A DNA stretch of 64,000 bases, from positions 47,473,549 through 47,537,548 of the forward strand of contig CP136067.1 of the NCBI GenBank assembly GCA_032622095.1, read 5' to 3'. The first letter of the stretch is position 1. Every line of letters starts with the position of its first letter. This document shows positions 10,077-21,779 of this stretch, one piece after another. The stretch comes from Siphonodentalium dalli. Its lineage: Eukaryota > Mollusca > Scaphopoda > Gadilida > Siphonodentaliidae. The notes beneath the pieces are model-generated. The model saw only the letters and a list, made by a program, of their open reading frames with translations. It was not told where the DNA came from and searched no databases. Both the position numbers and the translations under genes were made by a program.

Positions 10077-10607
10077 AGATAAGTCCTGCCCACAATTCTG
10101 GGCATAAAGTCTGTTATAGAAGAATAACGGGACGGGACTCGGTCCAAAACAGCATGAAGCCAACTGGTACCCCAAGCTGTTGTGGACTAAGACTTGGTCT
10201 ATACAGTGAAGTGATACTGATCTCCAAGTCACTTCGCGTTGACATGATAATGAGTGTACACAATAATAGTTATATGACTGGTAGGATAAATATATTTATG
10301 GAGAATTACCAATGTGAAAGACGATGGGAATGCGAACTAACTTTACATGGCTTTTATGAATGAGCAGATGATAGCTTTTAACCCTTCCATGACTGTGGAG
10401 TTTCCTGAAATTTTGCGAAAACCCATTGCCAATGCATTCTCATATATATGCGGGTCTCACATATGTAGCCTCGCATAAATAAGTGAATACATTGGCCAAA
10501 CAATATTTACCTTGTCCTTGTAAGCAATGTATTCTCTTATATATGCGTTGCTCCCTATAACAGACTAAGTCAGACTTCATGCCCATAATTGTGGGCGGGA
10601 CTTATAT
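10077..10607. repeat. Inverted pair enclosing a partial double-hairpin MITE
   Basis: GATAAGTCCTGCCCACAATT at 10077 and GTGGGCGGGACTTATAT near 10607 are inverted copies, each next to an AGTCTGTTATA-type motif. Between them, from TTAA at 10378-10381, lies a damaged double-hairpin MITE (about 10382-10560) with both hairpins degraded and no right end. Confidence 0.5.
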
Positions 10608-11504
10608 GTCTTTGGATTAGGCCAAAAAATTTGCCAAATTTAATTGCGCGTATAATTGGGGAAATTATCATGTTTTTATCTTTGTTATATACTGTGAAAA
10701 TAACCAGACACATAAAAAAATGACCTAGAAAAGCAAATTTAATAGTATTATTAATAAATATCAAAGTAGCAATAAATAACCCACGTTAGATGTTTTATGA
10801 CTAGAGATTTCACATCCCACAATTAAAAACTCACTTGCCAAATTTTTCGCCAAATAAAAATAATTTCTGCCTGGATTGACAGGTTTCAGTTTTTACTATG
10901 AAAACCAAAAAAAGTTTTATTTTTATGTATATTTGTCTCGAACAGGTGACAAAAGTTATCTAGATATTATGGAATTTTCAGTTTCTATGATCTCTACATA
11001 CACAAAACTGCACTTGTGAGTTACTGAGTGTGGCTTCTACTGATCATTTAGCAAATGCTCCCATCTTGGCTCTTCAAAGTGAGTTAAAATAAGGTATCTG
11101 GTATGTACAATTTTATTCAACAGTTTAAAATCAACAATGTGGTTGTGTCATAAATTTGACATGGGTAAAATTTGTTCAATTGTTTACATAGATCTGGTCA
11201 TACATGGCAAATTTCAGTAATATTTTTAAGTCAATAATTTCCAATAGACAACTTTACTGTCTAACATTATCAATATGGGACATTAATTACTAGTATTTTA
11301 GGGTCCGGGACAACCAGAACAGCCCTAAAATGTTAATCATAGTACAGTCATAATGACAGGATTTCTGCTAGAGCAAGGCTAAGAGTTACATTTTATTTAT
11401 TAAAAAAAAATAAAAATAGGCATCAGCCCTGTGCTCAAGGTTGATGATATTAGAAACTTCCCGATTAAAATGTTTTGTAACATACCTGGGTTAAAATTAA
11501 TTAA

Positions 11505-11876
11505 AGACATATTATGGACTTGTTAGGGTGCATTAAACTGATAAGTTAGTACTCGGGCACTATGCCAACTGGAGGAATGTAGCATTCTACTAACATCGCC
11601 GCAAAGCTCAAACAAATTGACCTTACCACTCAATAGAAAACATCGTCTGAACTACATTCAAATGTAAATATTTACTTCTCATTTCGGGACACAACTATCG
11701 GCGATAAACTACATGTAACACAAGCAATTTCGCCATTGAGAGACACTGCGTTTAATTAATATACAAGAATGACAGTGTGTTGTCAATTTGGATATAATAT
11801 TTGCAAAAATAACTAGTTTGAGCAAGATTATTCTCCATTTCTATTTGATCACCCTACTGGAGTGTTTCACATCACT
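11505..11876. mobile_element. TTAA-flanked MITE, family v, copy 2
   Basis: Starts AGACATATTATGGACTTG after TTAA (11501-11504) and ends GTGTTTCACATCACT before TTAA (11877-11880). It aligns over its length to 3196-3565 and 55835-56198. Confidence 0.75.
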
Positions 11877-11941
11877 TTAAGGCCTTTTTGCCTGGTCAAG
11901 ACAGTCACTGAACTTCAGAATGTTATCCAGTCTATATGAAA

Positions 11942-12287
11942 GTTCAGACGACCATGATTCAATCATAAGTGGAGGAATCTGGCGCGACAAAATCATGGAG
12001 TTTGTTCACACGATTGCGATGTAGTCGCAGATGAGGATATTGTCAATTTGTGGGTTGTCGTAAATCATGGTTAACCACGTGATTAACAACCCTACGATCT
12101 TTCTATCTATGATTTTTAAGTACACATCGCAAGTGGAGGATATGCCACAATTTTGCATCTAAAATCAAACAGTGCTTGATATTATTTCTTTACTCATTAT
12201 CTTGCCATGAGCGTGCATAGTTCAAATACCCGTTACTACCTACGACAGAAATCTTTCCACTTATGATTGAATCATGGTTGTCTGAAC
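11942..12287. mobile_element. TIR MITE with GTTCAGACRACCATG ends
   Basis: The left end GTTCAGACGACCATGATTCA and the right end TGAATCATGGTTGTCTGAAC are near-perfect inverted repeats extending about 30 bases (CAATCATAAGTGGA against TCCACTTATGATTG). The interior is AT-rich and noncoding. The target duplication is not clear. Confidence 0.75.
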
Positions 12288-12542
12288 ATTCACTATGACT
12301 ATCCTGTTTTTGTCGCAATAGTTATCAGGACAATTTATCAATGAATATTTATACAGCTTACTGGAGACAATAATAAATAAAAAAGATACATGGTTCACCA
12401 GCAAAACATTAAAATACAACTGAATGTTTCCACCTTGGAATGTGCTACATGTATGTATCTACACAAATACAATAACATGATGCAAAATAATCAGTTAAAA
12501 TACCAATGTTTGAACATTAAAACACTAGAACTATCAGCTTAA

Positions 12543-12935
12543 CCCTTTACACAACAAAACGGCCAAAACCGGCCAAATAAAGCTTCAACAGCCTAAAATA
12601 TCTTCGGTCTGTCTCAATAGAACCATACAAATATGGATATCATTGGAACCGGCTCCTTGACCACATTGTGATAGTTACAGTTATGCCCTGTGCCAATGCA
12701 TTCTCTTATATATGCGAGTCGACCATAGGTCGCCTCGCATATATAAGAGAATGCATTGGCCTAAAAAAAATCTTTTTTTTAACACTTTTTACCATTTTTT
12801 CTTGCATTCTTTAACAATTTTATAATTTTTAATGTGTTAAGTCAATGCATTCTCTTATATATGCGAGGCGACCTATGGTCGACTCGCATATATAAGAGAA
12901 TGCATTGGCACAGGGCCCTTCTGTTGGGTAAAGGG
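12543..12935. mobile_element. piggyBac-like double-hairpin MITE, copy 2 (near full length)
   Basis: Starts CCCTTTACACAACAAAAC and ends CTGTTGGGTAAAGGG, between TTAA at 12539-12542 and 12936-12939. The order is TIR, CGGCCAAAACCGGCC palindrome, single-copy stretch, hairpin 1 (12697-12760), AT-rich spacer, hairpin 2 (12843-12908), TIR. The hairpin loops GTCGACCATAGGTCGCC and GGCGACCTATGGTCGAC are inverted relative to each other. Confidence 0.88.
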
Positions 12936-12991
12936 TTAACACTAATTCTCTTTCTCTCCTATTAAATTCCTGAATGGTTAGATGGCACATA

Positions 12992-13284
12992 CAGTAATGC
13001 CCTAAGTAATCGACCTCTTAACCACAGCAGAATTCTGGGGTAACCTTTTCAGGATTTAGTCGGAAATATGGCTTGTTGCCATTCATCGGAAAGCTGTCAT
13101 ACCCCAGCAGAATTATGGGTAACTTTTCAGGATTTAGTCGGAAATATGGCTTGTTGCCATTCATCGGAAAGCTCTCAGGGAGAGCTTTCCGATGAATGGC
13201 AACAAGCCATATTTCCGACTAAATCCTGAAAAGTTACCCATAATTCTGCTGTGGTTAAGAGGTCGATTACTTAGGGCATTACTG
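12992..13284. mobile_element. Palindromic Tc1/mariner-type MITE, copy 3
   Basis: TA flanks both sides (12990-12991 and 13285-13286). Ends are CAGTAATGCCCTAAG and CTTAGGGCATTACTG. The left arm is partly duplicated in tandem: one damaged arm ends near 13095 (GGAAAGCTGTCATACC), then a second arm pairs with the right arm. This copy shows the uninterrupted sequence at the DIRS target (GGAAATATGGCTTGTTG). Confidence 0.85.
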
Positions 13285-13286
13285 TA

Positions 13287-14675
13287 GTTGCCAACTTGAC
13301 TATGCCATAAATTAGTGATAGTAGATTAGTTTTGAAAGTAAGTCGATGTTTCATTAAAGATACATAATCCGAAATAACGCTCCCAAATTACTACTTCTTT
13401 GGCTTCGGGGGGTAAAAAATATTTGATTCGAGTCGAGGAACCCACCATCCATCAAAGGTCCGAGTGATCAGATATCGATTTTTGAAATTTGTTATTTCTT
13501 GAAATGTGGAATTATTTGTGGCCCAGAAAAGTCATCAAATCGATGGTCTCGGACAAAATTGCGGATGAATATGGATAACTCTAAAATCAAGTGGTAATAC
13601 GGCCAAATTTCATGATACTCAAGTGATAATATGGCCATATTTTGTTGAACATGATAAATAACACGTTTATACCATCGTTGACAGCGGTTAGCATTATTGT
13701 GTTGTAATTAATTGATTCTGATAACAAAAGCGTATTTTGAAGAAATCTTTTAACTTGATGAAATGGGGACCGTCTGATCGGATGGAGTACCTTTAATTCC
13801 ATACCATAATTCCATACCCACCCTCACAATGTTGGTTTGTTGAAAAGTAATGTTCAACATAACTGACTAAACTTTACCATCTGGTGGTGTGTTATATACA
13901 ATATTAGATATACTAGCAGCTAATTGCAGATTATTCATCATGATATATGCAAGCTTTATTCATACTAAAAAGCCGAAACATTATAATGAAAAAGATCTAG
14001 AGAGAAAATGTCCTACACCATCTGCTGACTAAATGAACAGATACTGAGAAACATATTACTGAACACAAACGGTGAAACATATTTATTTAGATTGGATAAA
14101 GCCAAGTAATAAAAGTATACCTTGTAATGTTGTATGCATAACTTGTGTGTATACATTAACTCTTTCTTCTTTAAATACTCATTCACGAGTAGTTCCTTTT
14201 GGAAATGATCAGATAATAACTTAGATCCTTTGTTGAATTTATTATCTTAACATTTCTCATATTAATAGGAATACGCCTGTACTTACATTATTATATGGGG
14301 CATCTTTGTTATAAAGTTACATTAAAAGTAAAATATTTCAGTTTACTGGCATCACCAATGTTACAATTATTTACATGTACTAGCACTAGTAATTCTTATC
14401 TTTGCAACAGAAATGTAAACCAAATGAATAAATGCCATAAAGTGCATCAAGCATCTAAAATAACATCAACGGTATTGACTAGAACATAGGATTTCAAGGC
14501 ACTACGGCATTGCATTTTGCAGCAATATGACGATATAAAGACCAGAGTGAGCAATATATTCTAAGGCAACACTTGACCATGTTTCCTTCATTCACACAAG
14601 CTTATTATATTGACTGCACTAAATACTGGAATAGGACAATGACGATCAAACCGATATCTCTTCTTTGAGCTAGTT
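13287..14675. other. Intergenic, no gene recognised
   Basis: AT-rich sequence with a small local repeat (CAAGTGGTAATACGGCCAAA near 13590, CAAGTGATAATATGGCCATA near 13620). No exon-like frame, RNA gene or TE terminus was identified. Confidence 0.5.
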
Positions 14676-15176
14676 TGAAGCTGTAACGATACACTTGTTG
14701 AGTGGGTCACAATGCGATACAAATCGCGAAACATGATCAATGATACGATAATATCACATATGGCCACAATGATTCATAACTTCACGATTCGAATCAAATT
14801 TTTTTATTCGATGCACATCGCGATGCAGCTATTCTGGAGTATGACATTGGCTGCTTCCAAGTTTTTTCAGTAATACAGACTGACAGCGGGTCAGTGGAGT
14901 ATTACACAGCATAATAGCTTATCATGATATTTAAACTGTTCCAATTTATAAATACTTGTGTAATCAATAAAACTTATAGTTCACAATATTTATTTCACAT
15001 CTGAATTTGATAAAAAAAAACATATTCAATGAGTGTTGTAGAATCATTTTACGGAAAAATTCTAGGTGCAATAATTTAAAAATAAGGAATCGAATCGACA
15101 AGGAAACAGATCATGAATCGAATCGAGAATCGGAAATTGTGATGCATCGAAATCACGATGAATCGTTACGACCCTA
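14676..15176. mobile_element. Possible hAT-like MITE (TAACGATNCA ends)
   Basis: Left end TGAAGCTGTAACGATACA; right end GAATCGTTACGACCCTA. Subterminal regions carry GCGATACAAATCGCG and CGATTCGAATC-type palindromes near both ends. The TAGGGTCGTAACGATTC type of end is common in hAT MITEs. No 8 bp duplication is visible. Confidence 0.45.
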
Positions 15177-15444
15177 ATATCACAATACACTAAATTAGTG
15201 TTCTCAAATGATTCACCACCTGAATTATCAGAACCAACATGTCTTAAACTGGAGATCGAGTTAATTTTTAACTAAAATGCAGTTCAATAGTTAGCTAGAT
15301 GAGTCATATACACATAATAGACATGTAAACTTGATAGAGCATTGCAGGATTTGCTCTTTTAGACATGCCCATCTTCAGAAAAAACTTTGATTCCCTGTAT
15401 CACGATACATATGGCATGGTATTGACACGTGTATCATTCGAAGG

Positions 15445-15802
15445 TAGGGTTGCAATGACACACCCCTGATATGATACATATCGCAATTTGTTATGACGGT
15501 ATGATATGCGTATCGTATTTTCTAATAGCATATCATTCCATACCTAAGCTTATATAATCACACTGAAACAATTGAATTTATCCTTTAGCTTTCATAGGAC
15601 ACTAGACTAAGTGATGATTGCTGGATTTACCACTCACAGCCACTAAGGAATTGTACATGAAGTCGACAAAATATGCCAAATGTGGAAATAAGCACATCAT
15701 GTTACATTATGTGAAAAGCCCATTGCAATACTATTCTTCAGAAACATTTGTTACAACCATATTTTAAAGTGTTTTGCGGTACAATGAGTCATTACAGCCC
15801 TA
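15445..15802. mobile_element. Possible hAT-like MITE (TAGGGYTGYAATGA ends)
   Basis: Left end TAGGGTTGCAATGACAC; right end GAGTCATTACAGCCCTA is its inverted counterpart. The left subterminal part is full of GATATG/CATATC words. No target duplication was found. Confidence 0.5.
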
Positions 15803-15958
15803 AACTAGCTTATTAGCAGAGAGGGAGGTTATCTTGCCTTCGTTCGCAGTGTGCTGAAATTTTCCATTAAATTTATATATGCAATCAATGTCTTTTTCGA
15901 TGCATCTCTGAACATATCGAAGCGTAAGATAAGATGCCGAACAACATAGCTTTGTTAA

Positions 15959-16212
15959 CCTTTTCAGTGCCAAGTCCGATTTTTGTATCAACCCATATTT
16001 CCTTGATCATTTTTCAAATTTATTGATTATAATAATGTGATACATTGATGGAAAGAGCTCTTAGAGCTTTTCAAATTTATTGATTATAATAATGTGATAC
16101 ATTGATGGAATGAGCTCTAAGAGCTCTTTCCATCAATGTATCACATTATTATAATCAATAAATTTGAAAAATGATCAAGGAGATACAAAAATCGGACTTG
16201 GCACTGAAAGGG
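15959..16212. mobile_element. TTAA-flanked palindromic MITE, family ii
   Basis: TTAA at 15955-15958 and 16213-16216 flank ends CCTTTTCAGTGCCAAGTCCG and CGGACTTGGCACTGAAAGG. The interior is a long palindrome (CAAATTTATTGATTATAATA) with one arm partly duplicated near 16072. No coding potential. The TTAA target suggests piggyBac-like. Confidence 0.8.
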
Positions 16213-16311
16213 TTAAGGGCAATTTACCATATAAATATATTTGTTCTTCTATAATTTCTTGTGACTTAAAGATGGTCTATCTCTTTGTAAACAAGTGTTA
16301 TATATTTACCG

Positions 16312-16715
16312 GGGTATAAAATATCAGATATGAATCGAAGACCCCTGTCCGAAAATGCTCCTATCGATTATATTAATTATAACAATATTCGTTACTGTCA
16401 ACAAAGACCAGAATATTTTATTGTGTAATTCTGTCACAAATAAACGTTAATTAGACTCATTATCGCTTATAACTATGGAATAAAACAATGCAGACAATCA
16501 ATCTGGGACATTTGACGTTCGGATGTAGCTGTGGACACCCTAATTATCTATATCACTATATGGTATCGCCTGAATGGTCTATTCTGAAAATAGAACAATA
16601 AAGTGTCCCATTTAATCATTTCATATTATAATAAAATTTGGAAATAAAATCAATATTAATTGATCGAAGCGTTTCCGGACAGGGGTCTTCAATTCATATT
16701 TATTATTTTATACCC
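16312..16715. mobile_element. TIR MITE with GGGTATAAAA ends
   Basis: Left GGGTATAAAATATCAGATAT and right TATTATTTTATACCC are inverted. The similarity continues inward through GAAGACCCCTGTCCG against CGGACAGGGGTCTTC, giving TIRs of about 65 bases. Superfamily not assigned. Confidence 0.75.
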
Positions 16716-16879
16716 ACGCAACTATTTCAAAAATTTTTATTTGAAGAGATAATCAATCTTTAAGGAAGTACCCATGCTACAGATGGAAACGATATCATTG
16801 GCTAGTGAAGTCACATGAAACTTGGTCTAGGTGTACTCAACATGCTCAAGTCCGTAGCCAGCCATTATAGAAGGCAGTT

Positions 16880-17010
16880 CGTCATGTATTTGGAGGGCAT
16901 TTTAATCGAGCCGCGTAGCGGCGAGCGGGGGAGAGCTCGAGAGGGGGTGTTCCCCATCTCTTTTAAGGGGGGTCCGGGGGCCCTCCCCCGGGAATTTTTT
17001 TCTGAAAAGA
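16880..17010. repeat. GC-rich repeat island
   Basis: CGAGCCGCGTAGCGGCGAGC is followed by GGGGTCCGGGGGCCCTCCCC, a compositional island in AT-rich DNA with small palindromes. The ORF across it (16815-17027) has no recognisable protein. It is probably a TE fragment. Confidence 0.4.
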
Positions 17011-17089
17011 CAATGCAAATGGCATAATTTAGACCACCCTAAAATCTAAAGAACCTTCGGAATAAAGAACCTAATGTTTATACCCGACC

Positions 17090-19060
17090 TAAACTATATA
17101 CCGTCACACAGGAATACTTTGGACACGGGGGTAACTTTGAACAGTTTTCCTGAAAAAGAATTTTTATTTATTCCCAGTAATAAATGGCAATTGCTTGTTT
17201 GCTCAGATAAAATTTTAACTACATATATGTGATTTATTTAAGGAACATGGTACTATGTTATTTTGGATGGAAATTTTAATTTCAGTCCCAGAGTAAATAT
17301 CACATGGTGATCACACATGGGATATTAAAATTTTACATGTGTCAACTTTCACACAAAAATACAGATGGCTGTAATAAACTCCCCCAAGAAACATTGTTTT
17401 AAATTTAATGTTGTTTATAGGTCAATGGAACCAAGAAAATACTTTGTGATCTGTCAACATATAAATTATGATTAGAAATAATTCAGAACCATAAAATCGC
17501 AGGTGTATCTTATGGGATGGGGGATACTTTGAACACTCAAAGTATCACCAAAGTCATTCAAATGTTATGTTTCAGTATGCTGATTCTGTTATTATAGCTG
17601 TCAGTATCACGCAGATTGCAAAATGGCCGGGTGTGGTACATGCATGGGCATAATCATAATCTCCCTTATGTTTATATAGGAGGATCAGGTTTGATAATAT
17701 TTGTGATGGGGGATTCAACTTGGCCGACCCAAATCCCAATACATCGGTATGGAGGCGTTAAAATAATGTTCGCCGGATGTTGCCCTCATTATTCCCCAAA
17801 TCTGGCCTCTAATAACATATGGGGGAACAGTGGATATATTCAAGTAATCTACTAGTAGTTTAGTGAATCTAATTCTTTCCTGGGAAAATTTTGAAAAATT
17901 AATTTTGCACCTATACTAGTACCAGTAGTTCTGACAGTGAATCCATTCCTAAGTCACTTGCCAAATATTGCATGGCTATTGGAGTATCTTAAGATATAGG
18001 GAGCAGTATTCAATTGGTACTCTGGGGAAGTGGTTCTGTACCGCAATGAGGGGGGGGGGTATTGATGGTATATAATGATTATTAGTTAACCTCTTCGCTG
18101 CTAAATGATGTTATGACGTCGTGTGCTGGGCTGTTGACGTTATTGCTATTTTCCAATGGGAAAATAGAGCGGGAATGTCAAAAGAACCATAAAAGTGACT
18201 CAGCTGAAAGGCTATTATCGTTCACAATCGTGGAACATCATACACTGTTTGAAACGTCGAGATACAGTTATTCTGATGCACTAATCTCTGAATTCCAGTT
18301 ATGTATGATGGCCTACTGCTAGTGTGCTGAAGTAGGTCCGTAGTACCTACGGACCATATAGCACACGGCGTGCACTTTTACGTCCGTAATAGATACGGAC
18401 GTCATAGCAGCGAAGAGGTTAAGTAACTAAGCCTAATATCCATCATGATAATATTAAAGTATTTGTTTTTCTCTGTTCGGGTCATAACTTGAACAATATA
18501 GTGCTTGGATCTTTATGAAATTTGGTATATTGATGTACACTAAGTTCTTTTAGGGCATTCAATATTTAGGGCTCAATTGTTTTGTTCAGGTTTTCTATAC
18601 TATAGTTATTCATCTCTGTTTATCTGGAAATGTTGGCTTTTTGGCCACATAAATAATAGGTATAAGTATCTTATGCGCCGCAGGCGCCCCTCGATCATTA
18701 GAGTATATAGGTTAGTTACCTACCCACCACCCCATCCCCCGTCATATATTATATAGTCCAGATTGTTTGCTAGGTTCAAATGTGATATGGGCGTGACTTT
18801 ATTTAAACAGCATGATTCATTTATGTAAGGACCTCTCAGTGTTCAAAGTATCCCCAATGTGGTGAAACTTTGAACACCACATAATTGATGTTGGTATCAA
18901 ACTATTAGGGCACAAGACCCTTGTGCAAGTTTCATTTTACAATAAATCCAACACAGCCCAAAAATTGTATGTCAATAAAATCAACATACAGCCCACATTT
19001 TATCGATATGATACTAAACATATTAAAAGTGTTCAAAGTATACCCATTTGAAGCTTTAAA
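17090..19060. other. Region with recurrent TACTTTGAACAC words
   Basis: The word (A/G)TACTTTGAACAC or its complement occurs near 17117, 17525, 18840 and 19030, in both orientations, with GGGG on its outer side in two cases. The pattern suggests an old element with such ends between about 17110 and 19045, interrupted by the MITE at 18090. No coding frame is convincing. Confidence 0.3.
18090..18418. mobile_element. TTAA-flanked MITE, family iii
   Basis: Ends CCTCTTCGCTGCTAAATGA and TCATAGCAGCGAAGAGG lie between TTAA at 18086-18089 and 18419-18422. Subterminal GTTATGACGTC and GACGTCATAGC are inverted, and GTAGGTCCGTAGTACCTACGGACC near 18330 forms an inner hairpin. No transposase. Confidence 0.82.
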
Positions 19061-19499
19061 TGGAAGCTTTAAAGCACGATAATAAACTATCGTTGGCCAG
19101 AACATTATTAAGGCGTAAAGTGATCGTGAAACGCTTGTTTTCCAGAGATACATGTATTTAGTGAATGTGGCTCCAGTTGTGGAATGTATATACGTATATG
19201 CATAAACAGACAAAAACAAACAACTGTGGTCATGTTGATGTATATATAGCCACACATGCTTGCGTATGCGTTAGCGAAAATAATCGGATTCGTTCGTCGG
19301 ATCCGTTCGTCGTGCCGTTGGGGTCATGCGAACGTTGTCCGATAGTGACCGTTTCAGTCACTTCGCCATGGATTTACATGCGAACGCAAACGGAGCGACG
19401 ATTTCTATATATATCGGATGGAAAATACGAGTATTTTCGGTCCGATAAAAATTGGAGGCATTCGGAGCGTCAGAATTTTACTGTATATACACGGCACCC

Positions 19500-19760
19500 T
19501 TCCGTTGGATAGTCATATCCAGTGATTACATCATGCTAGTTTGAGCTGCATTCTGTTGAAGCCCCTGGTTCAATTCCGGAATATTACGACATGGGTTGTC
19601 ATATAATTTTCGGGCATCGGTCTCTATCCAGGCTGTTGCATTGCGCCGTTCGGCGGCTCGGCCATCACCTCCTCCGGGCACATGCATGAAAAAGGGCCGT
19701 TCGTTCGAATGGTACGAACCCCCCTGGCTACGGGCTTGATGCTGCTCTAAAACCTGTGCT
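19500..19760 (+). repeat. Possible tRNA-derived SINE fragment
   Basis: CCTGGTTCAATTCCGG near 19566 resembles a pol III B box (GGTTCRANTCC). A weak A-box-like stretch lies about 40 bases upstream, followed by an unusually GC-rich body up to the MITE at 19766. No tRNA fold could be drawn, and no A-rich or microsatellite tail is visible. Confidence 0.25.
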
Positions 19761-19769
19761 GCTTCTTAA

Positions 19770-20161
19770 CCCTTTACCCAACAAAACGGCCAAAACCGGC
19801 CAACTAAAGCTTCAACAGCCTAAAATATCTTCGGTCTGTCTCAATAGAACCATACAAATATGGATATCATTGGAACCAGCTCCTTGACCACATTGTGATA
19901 GTTACAGTTAGCCCTGTGCCAATGCATTCTCTTATATATGCGAGTCGACCATAGGTCGCCTCGCATATATAAGAGAATGCATTGGCCTAAAAAAATATCT
20001 TTTTTTAACACTTTTTACCATTTTTTCTTACATTCTTTAACAATTTTATAATTTTTAATGTGTTAAGCCAATGCATTCTCTTATATATGCGAGGCGACCT
20101 ATGGTCGACTCGCATATATAAGAGAATGCATTGGCACAGGGCCCTTCTGTTGGGTAAAGGG
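19770..20161. mobile_element. piggyBac-like double-hairpin MITE, copy 3
   Basis: TTAA at 19766-19769 and 20162-20165 bound CCCTTTACCCAACAAAACGG and CTTCTGTTGGGTAAAGGG. Almost identical to copy 2, with both hairpins intact, which points to recent amplification. Confidence 0.88.
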
Positions 20162-20568
20162 TTAAATCAGTGACGGTAAAAACAAATTAGTGTAATACGT
20201 TGATGAGACGCTGCCTAAGAGAGCTGAAATACTGAATGCTGTCTCATGTAATTTATGACCAGCACAATTTTAAAGCATTTAAAGGGGGACTATACACTAA
20301 ATCCAGACATTTATGGGACCATCTCCTATAATACTCAACAGAATATATGCAACAAATGAATGAATTTGGGCCATGGATGAGTGCAAAGTACACTTGTATG
20401 CACTAATGAACGATGTAAAATACATGGTAATTATAATGAATTAATGACTCACATCATTAATTCATTTTAATGAAAGTGTCAATGACACTGTAGCTCAACT
20501 TGGAAAGGGAATAATTTAATGTATTACAGTCAATGGAGCGATTAGGAATGTGGAAAGTTGAATGTCTA

Positions 20569-21746
20569 TAGTCCAAGTCTTCTCGTACTAAAACCGGCTA
20601 AGATATTGGGATGGAGGTGCCGGTCTTTAGTCCGAGTTCCAGGCCCATGCATTCTTATGACACGACTTAAGCGTTAGTGACCCGCTCAAATAAAACCACA
20701 ATTATATGAAATAAAATATCACAATTGCGACAATAAACGGATATTTTCCGCAGAAGACATGCTATTTTATCTGAAACCCACATCAGTTGTGAATTTAAAA
20801 TGATAATTTATTGCGAAAAGAGACATTTACCTCAATGTTTACAATTTTTTAAAAGTATGCGAACTCGGTTGACCTCGCGAACTGTGTTCGGCATTTTCCG
20901 TTGAAAATATTCCGTAGATTTTGGACAACAACGCAAATTACGATGAATTCTCCATTGTAATCGTAATTATGTGTGTCAATAAATAAAATAATAAATAGAT
21001 TAATTGAACATTGGAGATATAAATGTAATACACTAAATAAATGAACCTTAATTAAGTTTGAAAAGTCCCACTAAAACGGAAGAACTATATTTCGAAACTG
21101 TGTGATTCGGTTCTCCGATTATTTTATCAACACAGATGTCAAAATGCACATCACACGCATGGCAACTTGGCAAGTCAGACACAAGAGTTCTAATTTGCTC
21201 CAATTTTGACAAGTTGCTTGCGAAAATTGTCAACAAAACTACTGTTCTGATCCTCCATTATGTCATTAAGTTTTTAGTGCGGGAATTGTTCTGAAAGCAC
21301 ATAGAAAACTGGACTTTCGGGCGATCGGTTTTCGCCATTTTTGTTCGGAAAACCCGCGCTATATATAGAAACGGAAAGTAGAATTCCCAGAACAAACAGC
21401 GGATTATGCCGAACTTATTCGGACCACTTCGGCTTTCGGTTAAAACGTAAACAAACAGAGAAACAAATCGATGTTTGTGTCAATCAACCGGAATATTCTA
21501 TGTGTAATTTAACATTAAAGTTAGATTATTATACACCATTATGACCATAAGATGTAAGCCTTTCCGATGTATATAGCATCATGTATTGATTTGCTAGGTA
21601 AATCGAGTAAAATACACCACAAATTCCCGCCACAGATCGTGGGCGTAAGTCGTGTCATAGGATTGGTATACAAGCGGTCTTGGACTAAAGACCGGCACCT
21701 CCATCCCAATATCTTAGCCGGTTTTAGTACGAGAAGACTTGGACTA
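20569..21746. mobile_element. hAT-like element, 1.18 kb, inserted in HINE-A
   Basis: The TIRs are about 65 bases long: TAGTCCAAGTCTTCTCGTAC at the left, GTACGAGAAGACTTGGACTA at the right. An exact 8 bp duplication, AATGTCTA, flanks it (20561-20568, 21747-21754). HINE-A copy 2 shows the empty site (GTTGAATGTCTAATACTAG near 36198). The interior has no transposase. A second copy starts at 62795. Confidence 0.9.
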
Positions 21747-21779
21747 AATGTCTAATACTAGTTTATAGACATGAAGAGA

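Noticed and set aside
19165-19512. 115-residue + strand ORF in a locally GC-richer stretch
   Set aside because: No domain, no splice support, and CGTTCG-rich low-complexity content; probably repeat-derived.
19560-19600. tRNA gene
   Set aside because: Only a B-box-like GGTTCAATTCC is present; no cloverleaf or anticodon arm could be drawn.
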